A stretch of 64,000 nucleotides of DNA from Chersky-267 sp963744115 (GCA_963744115.1 CAVUSI010000003.1:310001-374000); one strand, 5' to 3'. Positions 33,528-42,053 are shown, counted from the stretch's first letter. Numbers and translations are program-made. Notes: generated by a model from the sequence alone, not told the origin.

Positions 33528-33713
33528 TCAGCGCCCGCGGAGTCGGTCGAGCGGGCTCTTGACCTGCTTGCGGAGCGCTGCCTTCATCGCCCAGGTGTCG
33601 GCTTCGCGCGCCTTCTGATCGGCGTGCTGCCGCGCATATTCGTCGCCGAACGAGTGGCCGGAGGTGTCGTCCTCGTCGGTCGGGTTCGCCGGCTGATCCT
33701 CGGGCTCGGGCAT
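33528..33713 (-). CDS. Small acidic DDTSGH-motif protein
   Basis: Protein of 61 residues opening MPEPEDQPANPTDEDDTSGHSFGDEYARQ and then turning basic (MKAALRKQVKSPLDRLRGR). The EDDTSGH core matches the motif pair in the protein at 36940 and is related to DDDVEGH of the repeat proteins; the KSP near the end also recurs in the 31432 protein. AGGAG stands 7 nt before the ATG at 33713. No known family. It may be co-transcribed with the MFS fusion downstream. Confidence 0.62.
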   Translation of the reverse strand: MPEPEDQPANPTDEDDTSGHSFGDEYARQHADQKAREADTWAMKAALRKQVKSPLDRLRGR

Positions 33714-33788
33714 CGGGGTCTCCTCGTCGGGCTCGCGACCGTACCGTCGCACGACCGAGTCTAGGCGCCCCGGGTCGTCGTGGGGAAG

Positions 33789-34388
33789 TCACCCGTGCCG
33801 CGCTCCGAACGTCGTCCACCCGACATTCCCCTCGCCGGCCCAGGCCCCTTCGAGGGTCAGCAGCGTGCGCTTGATGGCCAGCAGGGCCTCGCGGTCGCCG
33901 AGCCACGACCCGCCGTAGCCGCCGAGCGAACCGTCGCCCGCGATCACCCGGTGGCAGGGCACCACCAGGCCGATCGGGTTTCGGCCGACCGCGCCGCCGA
34001 CCGCCCGGGCGCTTCCTCGTCGGCCGATCCGCTCAGCCAGTCGACCGTAGCTGGTCACCTCGCCCCACGGGATGGCTCGCACGCCGTCGAGGACGAGTCG
34101 GTCCCAAGCGGTCAGACCGTGAAGGGCGTAGCGCAAGGCACCGAGACGGTCTGGACGTCCCCCGAGATACGCCTCGATGGCATCGACGGCGACTTCGAGC
34201 TGGCGCCGGGCCGGCGGATCGAGCGCGTGCCGGGCACCGTCCGCGATCGGCTCACCGGGCCGACGGCGGCGCACGGACGCTTCGAACGCCTCGAGCGTGG
34301 TCAGGACCTCGAGCGCGATCACGCCGTCCGCATCGGCGGCGACGTGCACCGGCCCCCAGGACGCCTCGACCGCGCCGATCCCGATCAT
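33789..34388 (-). CDS. ogt: Methylated-DNA-[protein]-cysteine S-methyltransferase
   Basis: Suicide DNA-repair protein that removes alkyl groups from O6-alkylguanine, 199 residues. An N-terminal ribonuclease-like domain (about 1-95) precedes the active-site domain. The acceptor is Cys145 in PCHRVI, and the helix-turn-helix and Arg finger region IPWGEVTSYGRLAERIG are present. GGAGG lies 5 nt before the ATG at 34388. It is divergent from copA across 108 nt. Confidence 0.94.
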   Translation of the reverse strand: MIGIGAVEASWGPVHVAADADGVIALEVLTTLEAFEASVRRRRPGEPIADGARHALDPPARRQLEVAVDAIEAYLGGRPDRLGALRYALHGLTAWDRLVLDGVRAIPWGEVTSYGRLAERIGRRGSARAVGGAVGRNPIGLVVPCHRVIAGDGSLGGYGGSWLGDREALLAIKRTLLTLEGAWAGEGNVGWTTFGARHG

Positions 34389-34480
34389 CCCGCCTCCGGC
34401 TGTCGATGACCGATCGCCCGACAGGTCGGCGATCGCCACGAAGCGTACCGCGACGGGACCGGGTCGGGAGACCAGCGTGA

Positions 34481-34498
34481 TATACTCCCAGGGAGTAT
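34481..34498 (+). promoter_or_regulatory. CsoR-like palindrome over the -10 box and start codon of copA
   Basis: ATACTCCC-A-GGGAGTAT (34482-34498) is a perfect 8-1-8 palindrome. It overlaps a TATACT -10 box (34481-34486), and its last two bases are the A and T of the copA ATG. The ATAC(Y)CC...GG(R)GTAT form resembles operators of CsoR-type copper sensors. No csoR gene is in the window. The GGGAG in the palindrome is only 1 nt from the ATG, too close to act as ribosome site, so copA is probably leaderless. Confidence 0.6.
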
Positions 34499-36857
34499 GT
34501 CGACCTCCACTCCGACCGTCCCTTCCGGCACCGTCGAGGAGCGTCCCACGGGCGCCGCCGAGATCGCCCTGCCGATCGCGGGGATGACCTGCGCGTCGTG
34601 CGTCAACCGGATCGAGCGGTTCCTCACCAAGACCCCCGGTGTCGAGCTGGCCGCGGTCAACCTGGCGACCGAGGTCGCCACGATCCGCTACCTCCCCGAC
34701 GTCGCGTCGCGCGCCGACCTGGTCGGTGCGATCGAGGCTGCCGGCTACGACCTCAAAGCCGGGACGGACGAGAGGTCGTCCGACGCGGCCATCGAGGCGG
34801 TCGACGCGACCATGACCGCCGACGATCTCGAGCGGGCGCAGGCCCAGCGCGCCTTGGCTCTCCGCTCGGGGGTGTCGATCGTCGTCGCCGTCGGGATCAT
34901 GCTCGTGACGTTCTGGCCTCAGACGGCCGTCTCGATGGAGACCATCAACTGGATCGTCCTGTTCCCGGCGACCTTCATCCAGGTCTGGGCCGGTGGCGTC
35001 TTCTACAGGGCGGCCTGGCGGGCGCTCCGACACGGCTCGGCGAACATGGACAGTCTCGTCGTCGCCGGCACGAGCGCTGCGTGGGCGTTCAGCGTGTTCG
35101 TGACGCTCTTCCCGCAGGTCTTCATCGCGGCCGGGCTCGATCCGGTGACCTACTTCGACTCGTCGACGATCATCGTCGGGCTCGTCCTGCTCGGCCGCTG
35201 GCTGGAGGCGCGGGCGAAGAGCCGGACCGCTGGTGCCATCCGCAGCCTGGTGAGCCTCGGCGCCAAGACGGCCCGCCGCGTCGGGCCGGACGGAGACGTC
35301 GACGTCGAGCTGGCGGAGCTCCGCCCGGGCGACTTGGTCCGGGTTCGACCGGGCGAGAAGGTCCCGATCGACGGGATCGTCGTCGACGGGTCGTCGGCGG
35401 TCGATGAGTCGATGCTGACCGGAGAGGCGCTGCCGGTCGACAAGACCGTCGGGGACGAGGTCATCGGCGCCACCCTGAACCGGACCGGGACGTTCGTCCT
35501 CCGGGTGACTCGCGTCGGCGCGGACACCGCGCTCGCCCGGATCGTCGACATGGTTCGGCGCGCCCAGGGAAGCAAGGCGCCGATCCAGCGGGTGGTCGAC
35601 CGCATCAGCGAGCTGTTCGTGCCGCTGGTCCTCGGCCTCGGTGCGCTCGCCTTCGTCGTCTGGGTCGCTCTCGGACCCGAGCCGAGCGTGACCCATGCTC
35701 TCACCGCGTTCGTGACCGTCGTGGTCATCGCCTGCCCGTGCGCGATGGGCCTGGCGACGCCGACCGCGATCATGGTCGGGACCGGGCGCGGCGCGGAGGC
35801 GGGGATCCTCATCCGGGGTGGCGAGGCGCTCGAGTCCGCAGGCCGGATCGACACCGTCGTCTTCGACAAGACGGGGACGTTGACGCTCGGGCGCCCGGCG
35901 GTGTCTTCGATCGTGGCGGCGCCGGGCTTCGATGAGACAGAGCTGCTCGACCTCGCCGCGTCCCTCGAGAAGGGCAGCGAGCACCCGGTCGGCGCGGCGA
36001 TCCTGACGGCCGGTCGGGAACGCGAGCTCGGGTTCCGCCCCGTCGTCGGCTTCGAGGCATCGGTCGGGCACGGGGTCCAGGGCGATGTGGGCTCATCCGC
36101 CGCAGGGTCTCGCACGGTGCTCATCGGGAACGCCCGGCTGATGATGGATCGGGGGGTGGACCTGGCTGAGCTGGCAGGACCCCGGGATCGTGCCGAAGCC
36201 GACGGGCGGACGTCGGTGTTCGTCAGCGTCGACGGCCGAGCGGCCGGCCTGATCGTCATCTCGGACCCGGTCCGTCCCGAAGCGGCCGATGCTGTCCGTG
36301 CCCTGGTCGTCCACGGCATCGATCCATGGATCGTCAGCGGGGACGCTCGAGCGACGGCCGAGGCCGTCGCCCGCCAGGTCGGGATCCGCCCGGACCGCGT
36401 CCTGGCCGAGGTCCTGCCGGGTGGCAAAGCCGAGGCGATCGAGACGCTCCAGGCCGTCGGCCGGCGGGTCGCGATGGTCGGGGACGGGATCAACGATGCC
36501 CCGGCCCTCGCCCAGGCCGACCTGGGCATCGCGATCGGGACCGGGGCGGACGTCGCCATCGAGGCCTCGGACGTCACGCTGGTCGGCGGCGACCCACGCC
36601 TCGTTGCGTCGTCGATCGCGCTGTCGCGGCAGACCATGCGGGTCATCCGCGAGAACCTGTTCTGGGCGTTCGGCTACAACGTGCTGCTGATCCCGGTCGC
36701 GATGGGGGTGCTCTACCCCGCGTTCGGCATCACGCTCGACCCGGCGATGGCCGCGGGTGCGATGGCCCTGTCGTCCGTCAGTGTCGTGCTCAACTCGCTC
36801 CGCCTGCGCGGCTTCGACGCGCGTCCGGCCGCGATCCACGGCGCGACGGCGCTCTAG
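34497..36857 (+). CDS. copA: Copper-translocating P1B-type ATPase
   Basis: Cu(I) exporter of the inner membrane, 786 residues. One N-terminal metal-binding domain has GMTCASC (Cys32, Cys35). The transmembrane CPC is Cys413-Pro-Cys415. The phosphorylated Asp457 lies in DKTGTLT, and the hinge GDGINDAPALAQADLG is complete. Residues FGYN before LIPVAMG and MALSSVSVVLNSLRLR are the Cu(I)-specificity signature of the last two spans. The actuator motif is MLTGEALPV. It stands alone, and its palindromic start region suggests copper-responsive repression. Confidence 0.96.
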   Translation: MSTSTPTVPSGTVEERPTGAAEIALPIAGMTCASCVNRIERFLTKTPGVELAAVNLATEVATIRYLPDVASRADLVGAIEAAGYDLKAGTDERSSDAAIEAVDATMTADDLERAQAQRALALRSGVSIVVAVGIMLVTFWPQTAVSMETINWIVLFPATFIQVWAGGVFYRAAWRALRHGSANMDSLVVAGTSAAWAFSVFVTLFPQVFIAAGLDPVTYFDSSTIIVGLVLLGRWLEARAKSRTAGAIRSLVSLGAKTARRVGPDGDVDVELAELRPGDLVRVRPGEKVPIDGIVVDGSSAVDESMLTGEALPVDKTVGDEVIGATLNRTGTFVLRVTRVGADTALARIVDMVRRAQGSKAPIQRVVDRISELFVPLVLGLGALAFVVWVALGPEPSVTHALTAFVTVVVIACPCAMGLATPTAIMVGTGRGAEAGILIRGGEALESAGRIDTVVFDKTGTLTLGRPAVSSIVAAPGFDETELLDLAASLEKGSEHPVGAAILTAGRERELGFRPVVGFEASVGHGVQGDVGSSAAGSRTVLIGNARLMMDRGVDLAELAGPRDRAEADGRTSVFVSVDGRAAGLIVISDPVRPEAADAVRALVVHGIDPWIVSGDARATAEAVARQVGIRPDRVLAEVLPGGKAEAIETLQAVGRRVAMVGDGINDAPALAQADLGIAIGTGADVAIEASDVTLVGGDPRLVASSIALSRQTMRVIRENLFWAFGYNVLLIPVAMGVLYPAFGITLDPAMAAGAMALSSVSVVLNSLRLRGFDARPAAIHGATAL

Positions 36858-36871
36858 CCCCGACACGCGAA

Positions 36872-36895
36872 CGGACCGCCCCGAAGGACGGTCCG
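36872..36895. terminator. Hairpin between copA and the convergent gene
   Basis: Arms CGGACCG and CGGTCCG (7 bp) with a 10-nt loop in an 82-nt space between convergent genes. No U-run; weak support. Confidence 0.4.
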
Positions 36896-36939
36896 CCGCT
36901 GGGAGCGAAGGGCGCCCGGGTCTCCCCGGGGCCGCAGGA

Positions 36940-37605
36940 CTACTTGCCGCGGAACTGCGTGGAGTCCGTCACCGGGGCGACGGGCGCGACCTTCGAGCTG
37001 GACGGTGCCAGGTCCTCGGCCGGGATCCGCGGGTTGGTCGCCGGCTCGGCGACCGGCGCCGCGACCGGCGCCACGATCGGGGCCAGGTCCTCGGCCGGGA
37101 TCCGCGGGTTGGTCGCCGGCTGGGCGACGGGCGCCGCGGCCGGGGCGACGATCGGCGCGAGGTCGACAGCCGGGATCCTCGGGTTGGTCAGGGGTTGGGC
37201 GATCGGCCCGGCCGCCGGAGCGACGATCGGAGCGGGAGCCGCCACCGACGTGGTCGGGGCGCCCGCCGACAGCTGCGCCGCCGTCACACCGACGATGAGC
37301 GCGCCGGCCACGACACCGCCGGCCAGCAGCCGCTTGCGGAACTCGTCGGCCTTCTGGGCGTTCGGGAAATGCAGGCTGAGGGCATGACCCTCGACGTCGT
37401 CCTCGAACCGGAGGCTGACCGCCAGGTCCGATGCGCTCGCGTGCCCGCTCGTGTCCTGGTCCTCATCGAGCACGATCCGGACAGAGTGCTTGGCCCAGGT
37501 CGGCCCGGCATCGATCCGACGGATCCGTCCCTCGGCCATCAGGGCCTCGTCGTCATCGATGACGACGGTGAAGGTCTGGTCGGCGGCACTGCTCGTGGCG
37601 GTCAT
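36940..37605 (-). CDS. Membrane-anchored protein with paired DTSGH/DDVEGH motifs
   Basis: Protein of 221 residues. A cytoplasmic-looking region of about 92 residues holds DEDQDTSGH (48-55) and FEDDVEGHALSL (67-78), each at the turn of a strand-like hairpin. It ends with PNAQKADEFRKRLL. A membrane span follows (about 93-113). The outer tail is three 25-residue Pro/Ala-rich units around APIVAPVAAPVAEP and NPRIPAEDL. GGAGG precedes the ATG. Topology suggests an inner-membrane anchor with an extended outer stalk. It links the two motif variants seen in the small proteins at 28-34 kb. No known family. Confidence 0.68.
   Translation of the reverse strand: MTATSSAADQTFTVVIDDDEALMAEGRIRRIDAGPTWAKHSVRIVLDEDQDTSGHASASDLAVSLRFEDDVEGHALSLHFPNAQKADEFRKRLLAGGVVAGALIVGVTAAQLSAGAPTTSVAAPAPIVAPAAGPIAQPLTNPRIPAVDLAPIVAPAAAPVAQPATNPRIPAEDLAPIVAPVAAPVAEPATNPRIPAEDLAPSSSKVAPVAPVTDSTQFRGK
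37008..37232 (-). repeat. Three 75-bp imperfect tandem repeats
   Basis: Three 75-bp units encode the Pro/Ala-rich 25-residue repeats of the membrane-anchored protein. The two most distal units are nearly identical at their start; the third is more diverged. Confidence 0.8.
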
Positions 37606-37750
37606 CGTGGTGGTCCTCCGGGGGTCCTGCTCCCTGTCGGGAAGGTCACGACGAACCGTAGACCCGCGTCGGTGGCCGGTCAGCCCGTGGAGAGACAGGC
37701 CGCTTGTCGTCCGGGCGACAGTCGTGGTCGTGGTCGTGCCCGTTCGTCGG

Positions 37751-39016
37751 TCAGTCGACGACCCGCCGGAAGATCGCCACCGCGTTCTGGCCGCCGAAGC
37801 CGAAGCCGTTCACCATCACGGTCTCGACGTTCGCCGGCCGCGCCACGAGCGGGACGTAGTCGAGGTCGCACTCATCGTCGGGGTTCTCGAGGTTGGCCGT
37901 CGGCGGGATGATGCCGTCGCGGATCGCCCCGACCGCCGCCAGCACGCTGGCGATCCCGGCCGCGCCCACCAGGTGCCCGATCATCGACTTCGGGGAGCTG
38001 ATCGGGACACGCCGCGCCTGGTCGCCGAACGCGCCCTTGATCGCGCGGGTCTCGGTCACGTCGTTGAGCGAGGTCGACGTGCCATGGGCCACGATGTAGT
38101 CGATCTCGTCGACCGCCACCCCCGAGTGGCGCAGGGCCCCGGTCATCGCCTTGACCTGGCCACGTCCGGTCGGCTCCGGAGCGCTGATGTGGAACGCGTC
38201 GGCGGTCAGCGCACCGCCGAGGATCTCGGCGATCGGCGTTGCACCGCGCCGCCGGGCGTGCTCGAGCGACTCGACCACGACGACCCCTCCGCCTTCGCCC
38301 AGGACGAAGCCGTCGCGGTCTCGATCGAATGGGCGCGAGGCATGCTCGGGGTCGTCGTTGCGCTTGGACAGGGCGCCCATGTTGCCGAGCGCGGCCACGC
38401 CCATCGGCCAGACCGGTGCCTCCGAACCCCCGGTCAGGACGACGTCGCAGTCGCCGGTCTGGATCAGCCGAAGCGCGTCATGGAACGCGATCACCGAGGA
38501 GGCACAGGCGGCGACCTGGGTCATCACGGGACCGGTCAGACCGTGCTCCATCGACAGCATGCAGCCGGCCATCGACCCCGACAGGGCCGGAACGGCGAAC
38601 GGGCTCACGAAGCGCGGGCCACGCTGGTCGTGGACCTGCGTCCCATGGATGATCTGCTCGATCCCGCCGCCGCCGGTGTTGACCACGACCCCGACTCGGT
38701 CTCGCTGATCCTCGTCCATCGCCGCGAAATCGATGCCGGCGTCCGCGACGGCCTCCTTGCCGGCCGCCATCGCGAAGGCGATGAAGCGGCTCATCCGGCG
38801 CGCCATCTTGGGGTCCATCGCCGAGGCGGGATCGAAGTCGAGGACCTCGGCCGCGATCTGCACCTCGAAGGCCGAGGCGTCGAAGCTCTGGATCCGGCGG
38901 GTCCCGGTGACGCCGGCCCGGAGATTCGCCCAATACGTCGGGAAGTCGTTGCCGATGGGCATGACCGCGCCCAGTCCGGTGATGACGGCGCGGTGCGCAG
39001 GATCCTGGCTTGGCAC
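37751..39016 (-). CDS. fabF: Beta-ketoacyl-ACP synthase II-type enzyme (second KAS)
   Basis: Condensing enzyme of fatty-acid (or related acyl) chain elongation, 421 residues. The Cys-His-His triad is visible: Cys in QVAACASSVIA, His in VAHGTSTSLND, His in SMIGHLVGAAG; the glycine loop NGFGFGGQN closes the fold. It lies 51 nt after another KAS gene in the fabD operon. The two are clearly diverged. Whether this copy serves normal FAS II, unsaturated acids or a special lipid cannot be told. Confidence 0.92.
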   Translation of the reverse strand: MPSQDPAHRAVITGLGAVMPIGNDFPTYWANLRAGVTGTRRIQSFDASAFEVQIAAEVLDFDPASAMDPKMARRMSRFIAFAMAAGKEAVADAGIDFAAMDEDQRDRVGVVVNTGGGGIEQIIHGTQVHDQRGPRFVSPFAVPALSGSMAGCMLSMEHGLTGPVMTQVAACASSVIAFHDALRLIQTGDCDVVLTGGSEAPVWPMGVAALGNMGALSKRNDDPEHASRPFDRDRDGFVLGEGGGVVVVESLEHARRRGATPIAEILGGALTADAFHISAPEPTGRGQVKAMTGALRHSGVAVDEIDYIVAHGTSTSLNDVTETRAIKGAFGDQARRVPISSPKSMIGHLVGAAGIASVLAAVGAIRDGIIPPTANLENPDDECDLDYVPLVARPANVETVMVNGFGFGGQNAVAIFRRVVD

Positions 39017-39067
39017 GGGATACCTCAGGGATGGTCGGGGGCCGGCGACACGGCGACGCGCGCCACG

Positions 39068-40330
39068 TCAGTCCCCGTCGTAGCGACGGAAGATCACTGC
39101 GCCATTGTGGCCGCCCAGGCCGATGTTGTTCGAGAGTGCGTAGCGGATCTCCCGACCGTGGGTCTCGGTCGCGATGTTGAGGTCGCAGTCCGGGTCCGGG
39201 TCCCGGTAGTTGAGCGTCGCGGGGACCGTCTGCTCGGCCACCGACATGACCGTGGCGAAGGCTTCGAACGCGCCGGCCGCGCCCATCATGTGGCCGGTCA
39301 TCGACTTCGTCGCACTGATCTCGATGTCGCGGGTGTGGTCCCCGAAGACCGTCCAGATCGCCTCGGCCTCACGCCGATCGCCGAGGGGGGTCGAGGTGCC
39401 GTGAGGGTTGATCAGGTCGATCTCGTCGGCAGGCACGCCCCGCCGATCGAGCGCCATCTTCATCGCTCGCGCCGACCCGGCGCCGCCTTCGATCGGCTGG
39501 ATCATGTCCCAGCCGTCGGCGGCCGAGCCGTAGCCGACCACCTCGGCGTAGATCCGCGCTCCGCGGGCCTTGGCGAGCTCGAGGTCCTCGAGGAACAGCG
39601 AGCCGGCCCCCTCGCCGAGCACGAAGCCGTTCCGGGTCAGATCGAACGGGCGCGACACGGTCGCGAGCGGCTCGCCGGGGCGCGGGTCGCCGAGCCCGCG
39701 CATGTTGGCGAAGCCGGCGTGTCCGACCTCGATCAGCGGCATCTCGGTCGAGCCGGAGATGATCGCGATGCAATCGCCCCGGCGGATCGCCTCGGCCGCC
39801 TCGGCGACACAGTGGGTTCCCGTGGAGCAGGCCGACACGATGCACAGGTTGTGACCGATGGCGCCGGTCTCGATGGCGATCATCCCCGAGGCCGAGTCGG
39901 GCAGGGCGTTGGCGATGAACGTGGGGGCCACGCCGCGCGGCCCGCGTTCGCGCAGCACGTTCACGTTTTCGATCATGAGCGACTGGCCGCCGGCCCCGGT
40001 CCCGAACACGACCCCGACCTCGGTCCGGTTCTCGTCGGTGATCTCGAAGCCGGCGTCGGCCACGGCCTGCTTGCCGGCCGCGACCCCGTAGTGGAGCGAT
40101 GCCTCGCTGCGGCGCGCTGCCTTGGCATCCATCCAGTCCGTGGCGACGAAGTCCCGGACCTCGCCGCCGGCGCGCTGGTCGTAGGCGGAAGCGTCGAACT
40201 TGGTGATCTCGCGGATCCCGGATACGCCGGCGAGGAGATTGGACCAGGCGCTGGTCTTGTCGTTGCCGACCGGGCTGATGACGCCTAGGCCGGTCACGAC
40301 GACGCGACGAGTGTGATCTGGGGCACGCAC
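39068..40330 (-). CDS. fabF: Beta-ketoacyl-ACP synthase II-type enzyme (first KAS)
   Basis: KAS of 420 residues opening RRVVVTGLGVISPVGND. Triad residues are Cys in VSACSTGTHCVAEA, His in NPHGTSTPLGD and His in SMTGHMMGAAG; the terminal loop is NNIGLGGHNGAVIF. It condenses malonyl-ACP with acyl-ACP. It follows fabD by 20 nt. No acyl carrier protein gene lies between fabD and the KAS genes, which differs from the common fabD-acpP-fabF order. Confidence 0.93.
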   Translation of the reverse strand: MRAPDHTRRVVVTGLGVISPVGNDKTSAWSNLLAGVSGIREITKFDASAYDQRAGGEVRDFVATDWMDAKAARRSEASLHYGVAAGKQAVADAGFEITDENRTEVGVVFGTGAGGQSLMIENVNVLRERGPRGVAPTFIANALPDSASGMIAIETGAIGHNLCIVSACSTGTHCVAEAAEAIRRGDCIAIISGSTEMPLIEVGHAGFANMRGLGDPRPGEPLATVSRPFDLTRNGFVLGEGAGSLFLEDLELAKARGARIYAEVVGYGSAADGWDMIQPIEGGAGSARAMKMALDRRGVPADEIDLINPHGTSTPLGDRREAEAIWTVFGDHTRDIEISATKSMTGHMMGAAGAFEAFATVMSVAEQTVPATLNYRDPDPDCDLNIATETHGREIRYALSNNIGLGGHNGAVIFRRYDGD

Positions 40331-40350
40331 GAGCTTGGTCTCCTCCAGCG

Positions 40351-41316
40351 TCAGGCAGGGATCGCGAGGCCGGGCACGGCCAGGCCGTCGGGGTCGTTCG
40401 GGGCATCGGTGGCGATCGCCTCGAGGTCGGGCACGATGCGCTTGACCAGGCCGGTCAGCACCCGTCCGGGTCCGATCTCGATGAACCGGTCGACGCCGGC
40501 CGCGGCCATCGTCTCGACGGCGCGGACCCAGTCGACGCCGGCGGTGAGGTGCTCGACGAGCTCGGCGCGGGCCTCCTCGCCGGTCGTCAGCGGCCGCGCG
40601 TCGCGGTTGGCCAGGAGCGGTGCCGTCGGATCGGCGAAGGCGACCGGGCCGAGGGCGGACCGCATCCCGTCTGCCGCCTGGGCCATCAGCGGCGAGTGGG
40701 CCGCGACCGAGACCGGCAGCTCGATCGCCCGCTTCGCACCGAGCTCGCGAGCCAGGGTCAGCGCGACCTCGACGGCGGCCCGTTCGCCTGACACGACCAC
40801 CTGGCCGGGTGAGTTCCGGTTCGCGACCCCGAACACGCCGTGCTCACTCGCCCGGTCGACCAGCTCGGGGAGCCGAACGTCGTCGAGCCCGATGATCGCG
40901 GCCATCCTGCCTTCGCGCCCGGCGCCCGACGACTGCATCAGGCGGCCCCGCTCGCGGACGAGCCGGAGCCCGTCGGGCAGCGACAGGACCCCCGCGGCGA
41001 CCATCGCGCTGTACTGGCCCATCGAATGGCCGGCGTAGTAGGCGGGCGCCGGTGCCTCCACCCCGAGCGCCGTCCAGCGCTCGCGCAGGGCGGCGAGGTA
41101 CGCGACCGTCGTCGCCAGCAGCGCCGGCTGCGCGTTCTCGGTCCGGTCCAGCACGTCGGTCGGACCGTCCCACGCCAGCGTCGAGATCGACTCGCCGAGC
41201 GCCGCGTCCGCGGTCGCGAAGATCGCCGCCGCGGCAGGGCTCCCGGCCGCGAGGGACCGGCCCATCCCGACGGTCTGCGATCCCTGGCCGGGGAAGATGA
41301 AGGCGGACGTGGGCAT
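40351..41316 (-). CDS. fabD: Malonyl-CoA:ACP transacylase
   Basis: Loads malonyl groups onto ACP, 321 residues. The N-terminus SAFIFPGQGSQTVGMG is the family opening. The nucleophile is Ser98 in YAGHSMGQYSAM, and the partner His lies in VAAHSPLM. AGGAG precedes the ATG at 41316; an upstream in-frame ATG at 41424 would add Arg-rich residues overlapping the operator region. It leads the fabD-fabF-fabF operon and is divergent from a MarR-type regulator. Confidence 0.94.
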   Translation of the reverse strand: MPTSAFIFPGQGSQTVGMGRSLAAGSPAAAAIFATADAALGESISTLAWDGPTDVLDRTENAQPALLATTVAYLAALRERWTALGVEAPAPAYYAGHSMGQYSAMVAAGVLSLPDGLRLVRERGRLMQSSGAGREGRMAAIIGLDDVRLPELVDRASEHGVFGVANRNSPGQVVVSGERAAVEVALTLARELGAKRAIELPVSVAAHSPLMAQAADGMRSALGPVAFADPTAPLLANRDARPLTTGEEARAELVEHLTAGVDWVRAVETMAAAGVDRFIEIGPGRVLTGLVKRIVPDLEAIATDAPNDPDGLAVPGLAIPA

Positions 41317-41406
41317 CAGGCTCCTGCTCGTGGACGCGCGACACCGGCGGCGAACCGGCTCGCACCGGAGCGTACGACCAGTCGGTCGCCTCATGCGGCC
41401 CGGCGT

Positions 41407-41420
41407 GTGCAAGGTTGCAC
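41407..41420. promoter_or_regulatory. Palindrome GTGCAA-GG-TTGCAC between fabD and marR-type gene
   Basis: A perfect 6-2-6 inverted repeat lies 31 nt before the regulator start and 91 nt before fabD. Such TGCA-rich palindromes are typical MarR-family targets. It could let the adjacent regulator control itself and the fab operon. Confidence 0.5.
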
Positions 41421-41450
41421 GCATCGTGGCCGGCGGCGTACGCTCACGGG

Positions 41451-42053
41451 GTGAGCACCGAACCCGGCGCGCCTCGTCCGTCGACCCGACCCGGGCCGCG
41501 ACTCGTCCGACGCACGGCGTCCCAGCGGACGATCGCGCGTACCTTCGAAGCGGCCCTCAGCGGTCCGGTCCAGGCCGCGGGCATGTCGATCCAGAACCCG
41601 CGCCAGATCTCCGAGCGGGTCGCGATGGGACGCGCGCTCTGGCGCGAGCTCGTGGTCGGGTTCGCCTGGCAGCTCGGTGAGCTTCGCCTCGGCTTCACCC
41701 AGCTCGCGGCGCTGTACGTCCTTGCCGATACCGGGACGACGACGGTCGCGGATCTCGCCGACGCCCTCGGGCGCTCACCGTCGGCGACGTCGCGCCTCGT
41801 CGACGGGCTAGTCCGGCGGCGCCTCGTCGAGCGTCGCCAGGAAGAGGAGGACCGACGCCAGCGGTCGCTCTGGTTGACCCAGCGCGGGCATGCCCTCCTC
41901 CGAGTGGTCGATCGAGGTCGCGCCGATCAGTTCCTGTCGGCCGTCCGTTCCCTGCCGCCGCCGGAGCGGAAGCTGATCGCGATGGGCGTCGCCGCGCTCG
42001 CGACCGGAGCGATCTCCCGCCGGGGGCGGTTGATCAAGGCGCCGCGGGAGTAG
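41451..42053 (+). CDS. MarR-family transcription regulator
   Basis: Winged-helix repressor of 200 residues. After a basic Pro/Arg-rich N-terminus of about 50 residues, the MarR core begins near RVAMGRALWRELVVGFAW. The recognition region is TTTVADLADALGRSPSATSRLVDGLVRRRLVERR, followed by the wing EEEDRRQRSLWLTQRG. The GTG at 41451 is chosen as it follows the palindrome. The ATG at 41584 would remove the basic arm but keep most of the core. Likely ligands are acyl-CoA or small aromatic compounds. The 3' end overlaps the next gene (opposite strand) by 20 nt. Confidence 0.85.
   Translation: MSTEPGAPRPSTRPGPRLVRRTASQRTIARTFEAALSGPVQAAGMSIQNPRQISERVAMGRALWRELVVGFAWQLGELRLGFTQLAALYVLADTGTTTVADLADALGRSPSATSRLVDGLVRRRLVERRQEEEDRRQRSLWLTQRGHALLRVVDRGRADQFLSAVRSLPPPERKLIAMGVAALATGAISRRGRLIKAPRE

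Noticed and set aside
37451..40288. Long rightward open frame opposite the KAS genes
   Set aside because: Both KAS genes on the other strand have complete active sites; the antisense translation is low-complexity and has no recognisable family.
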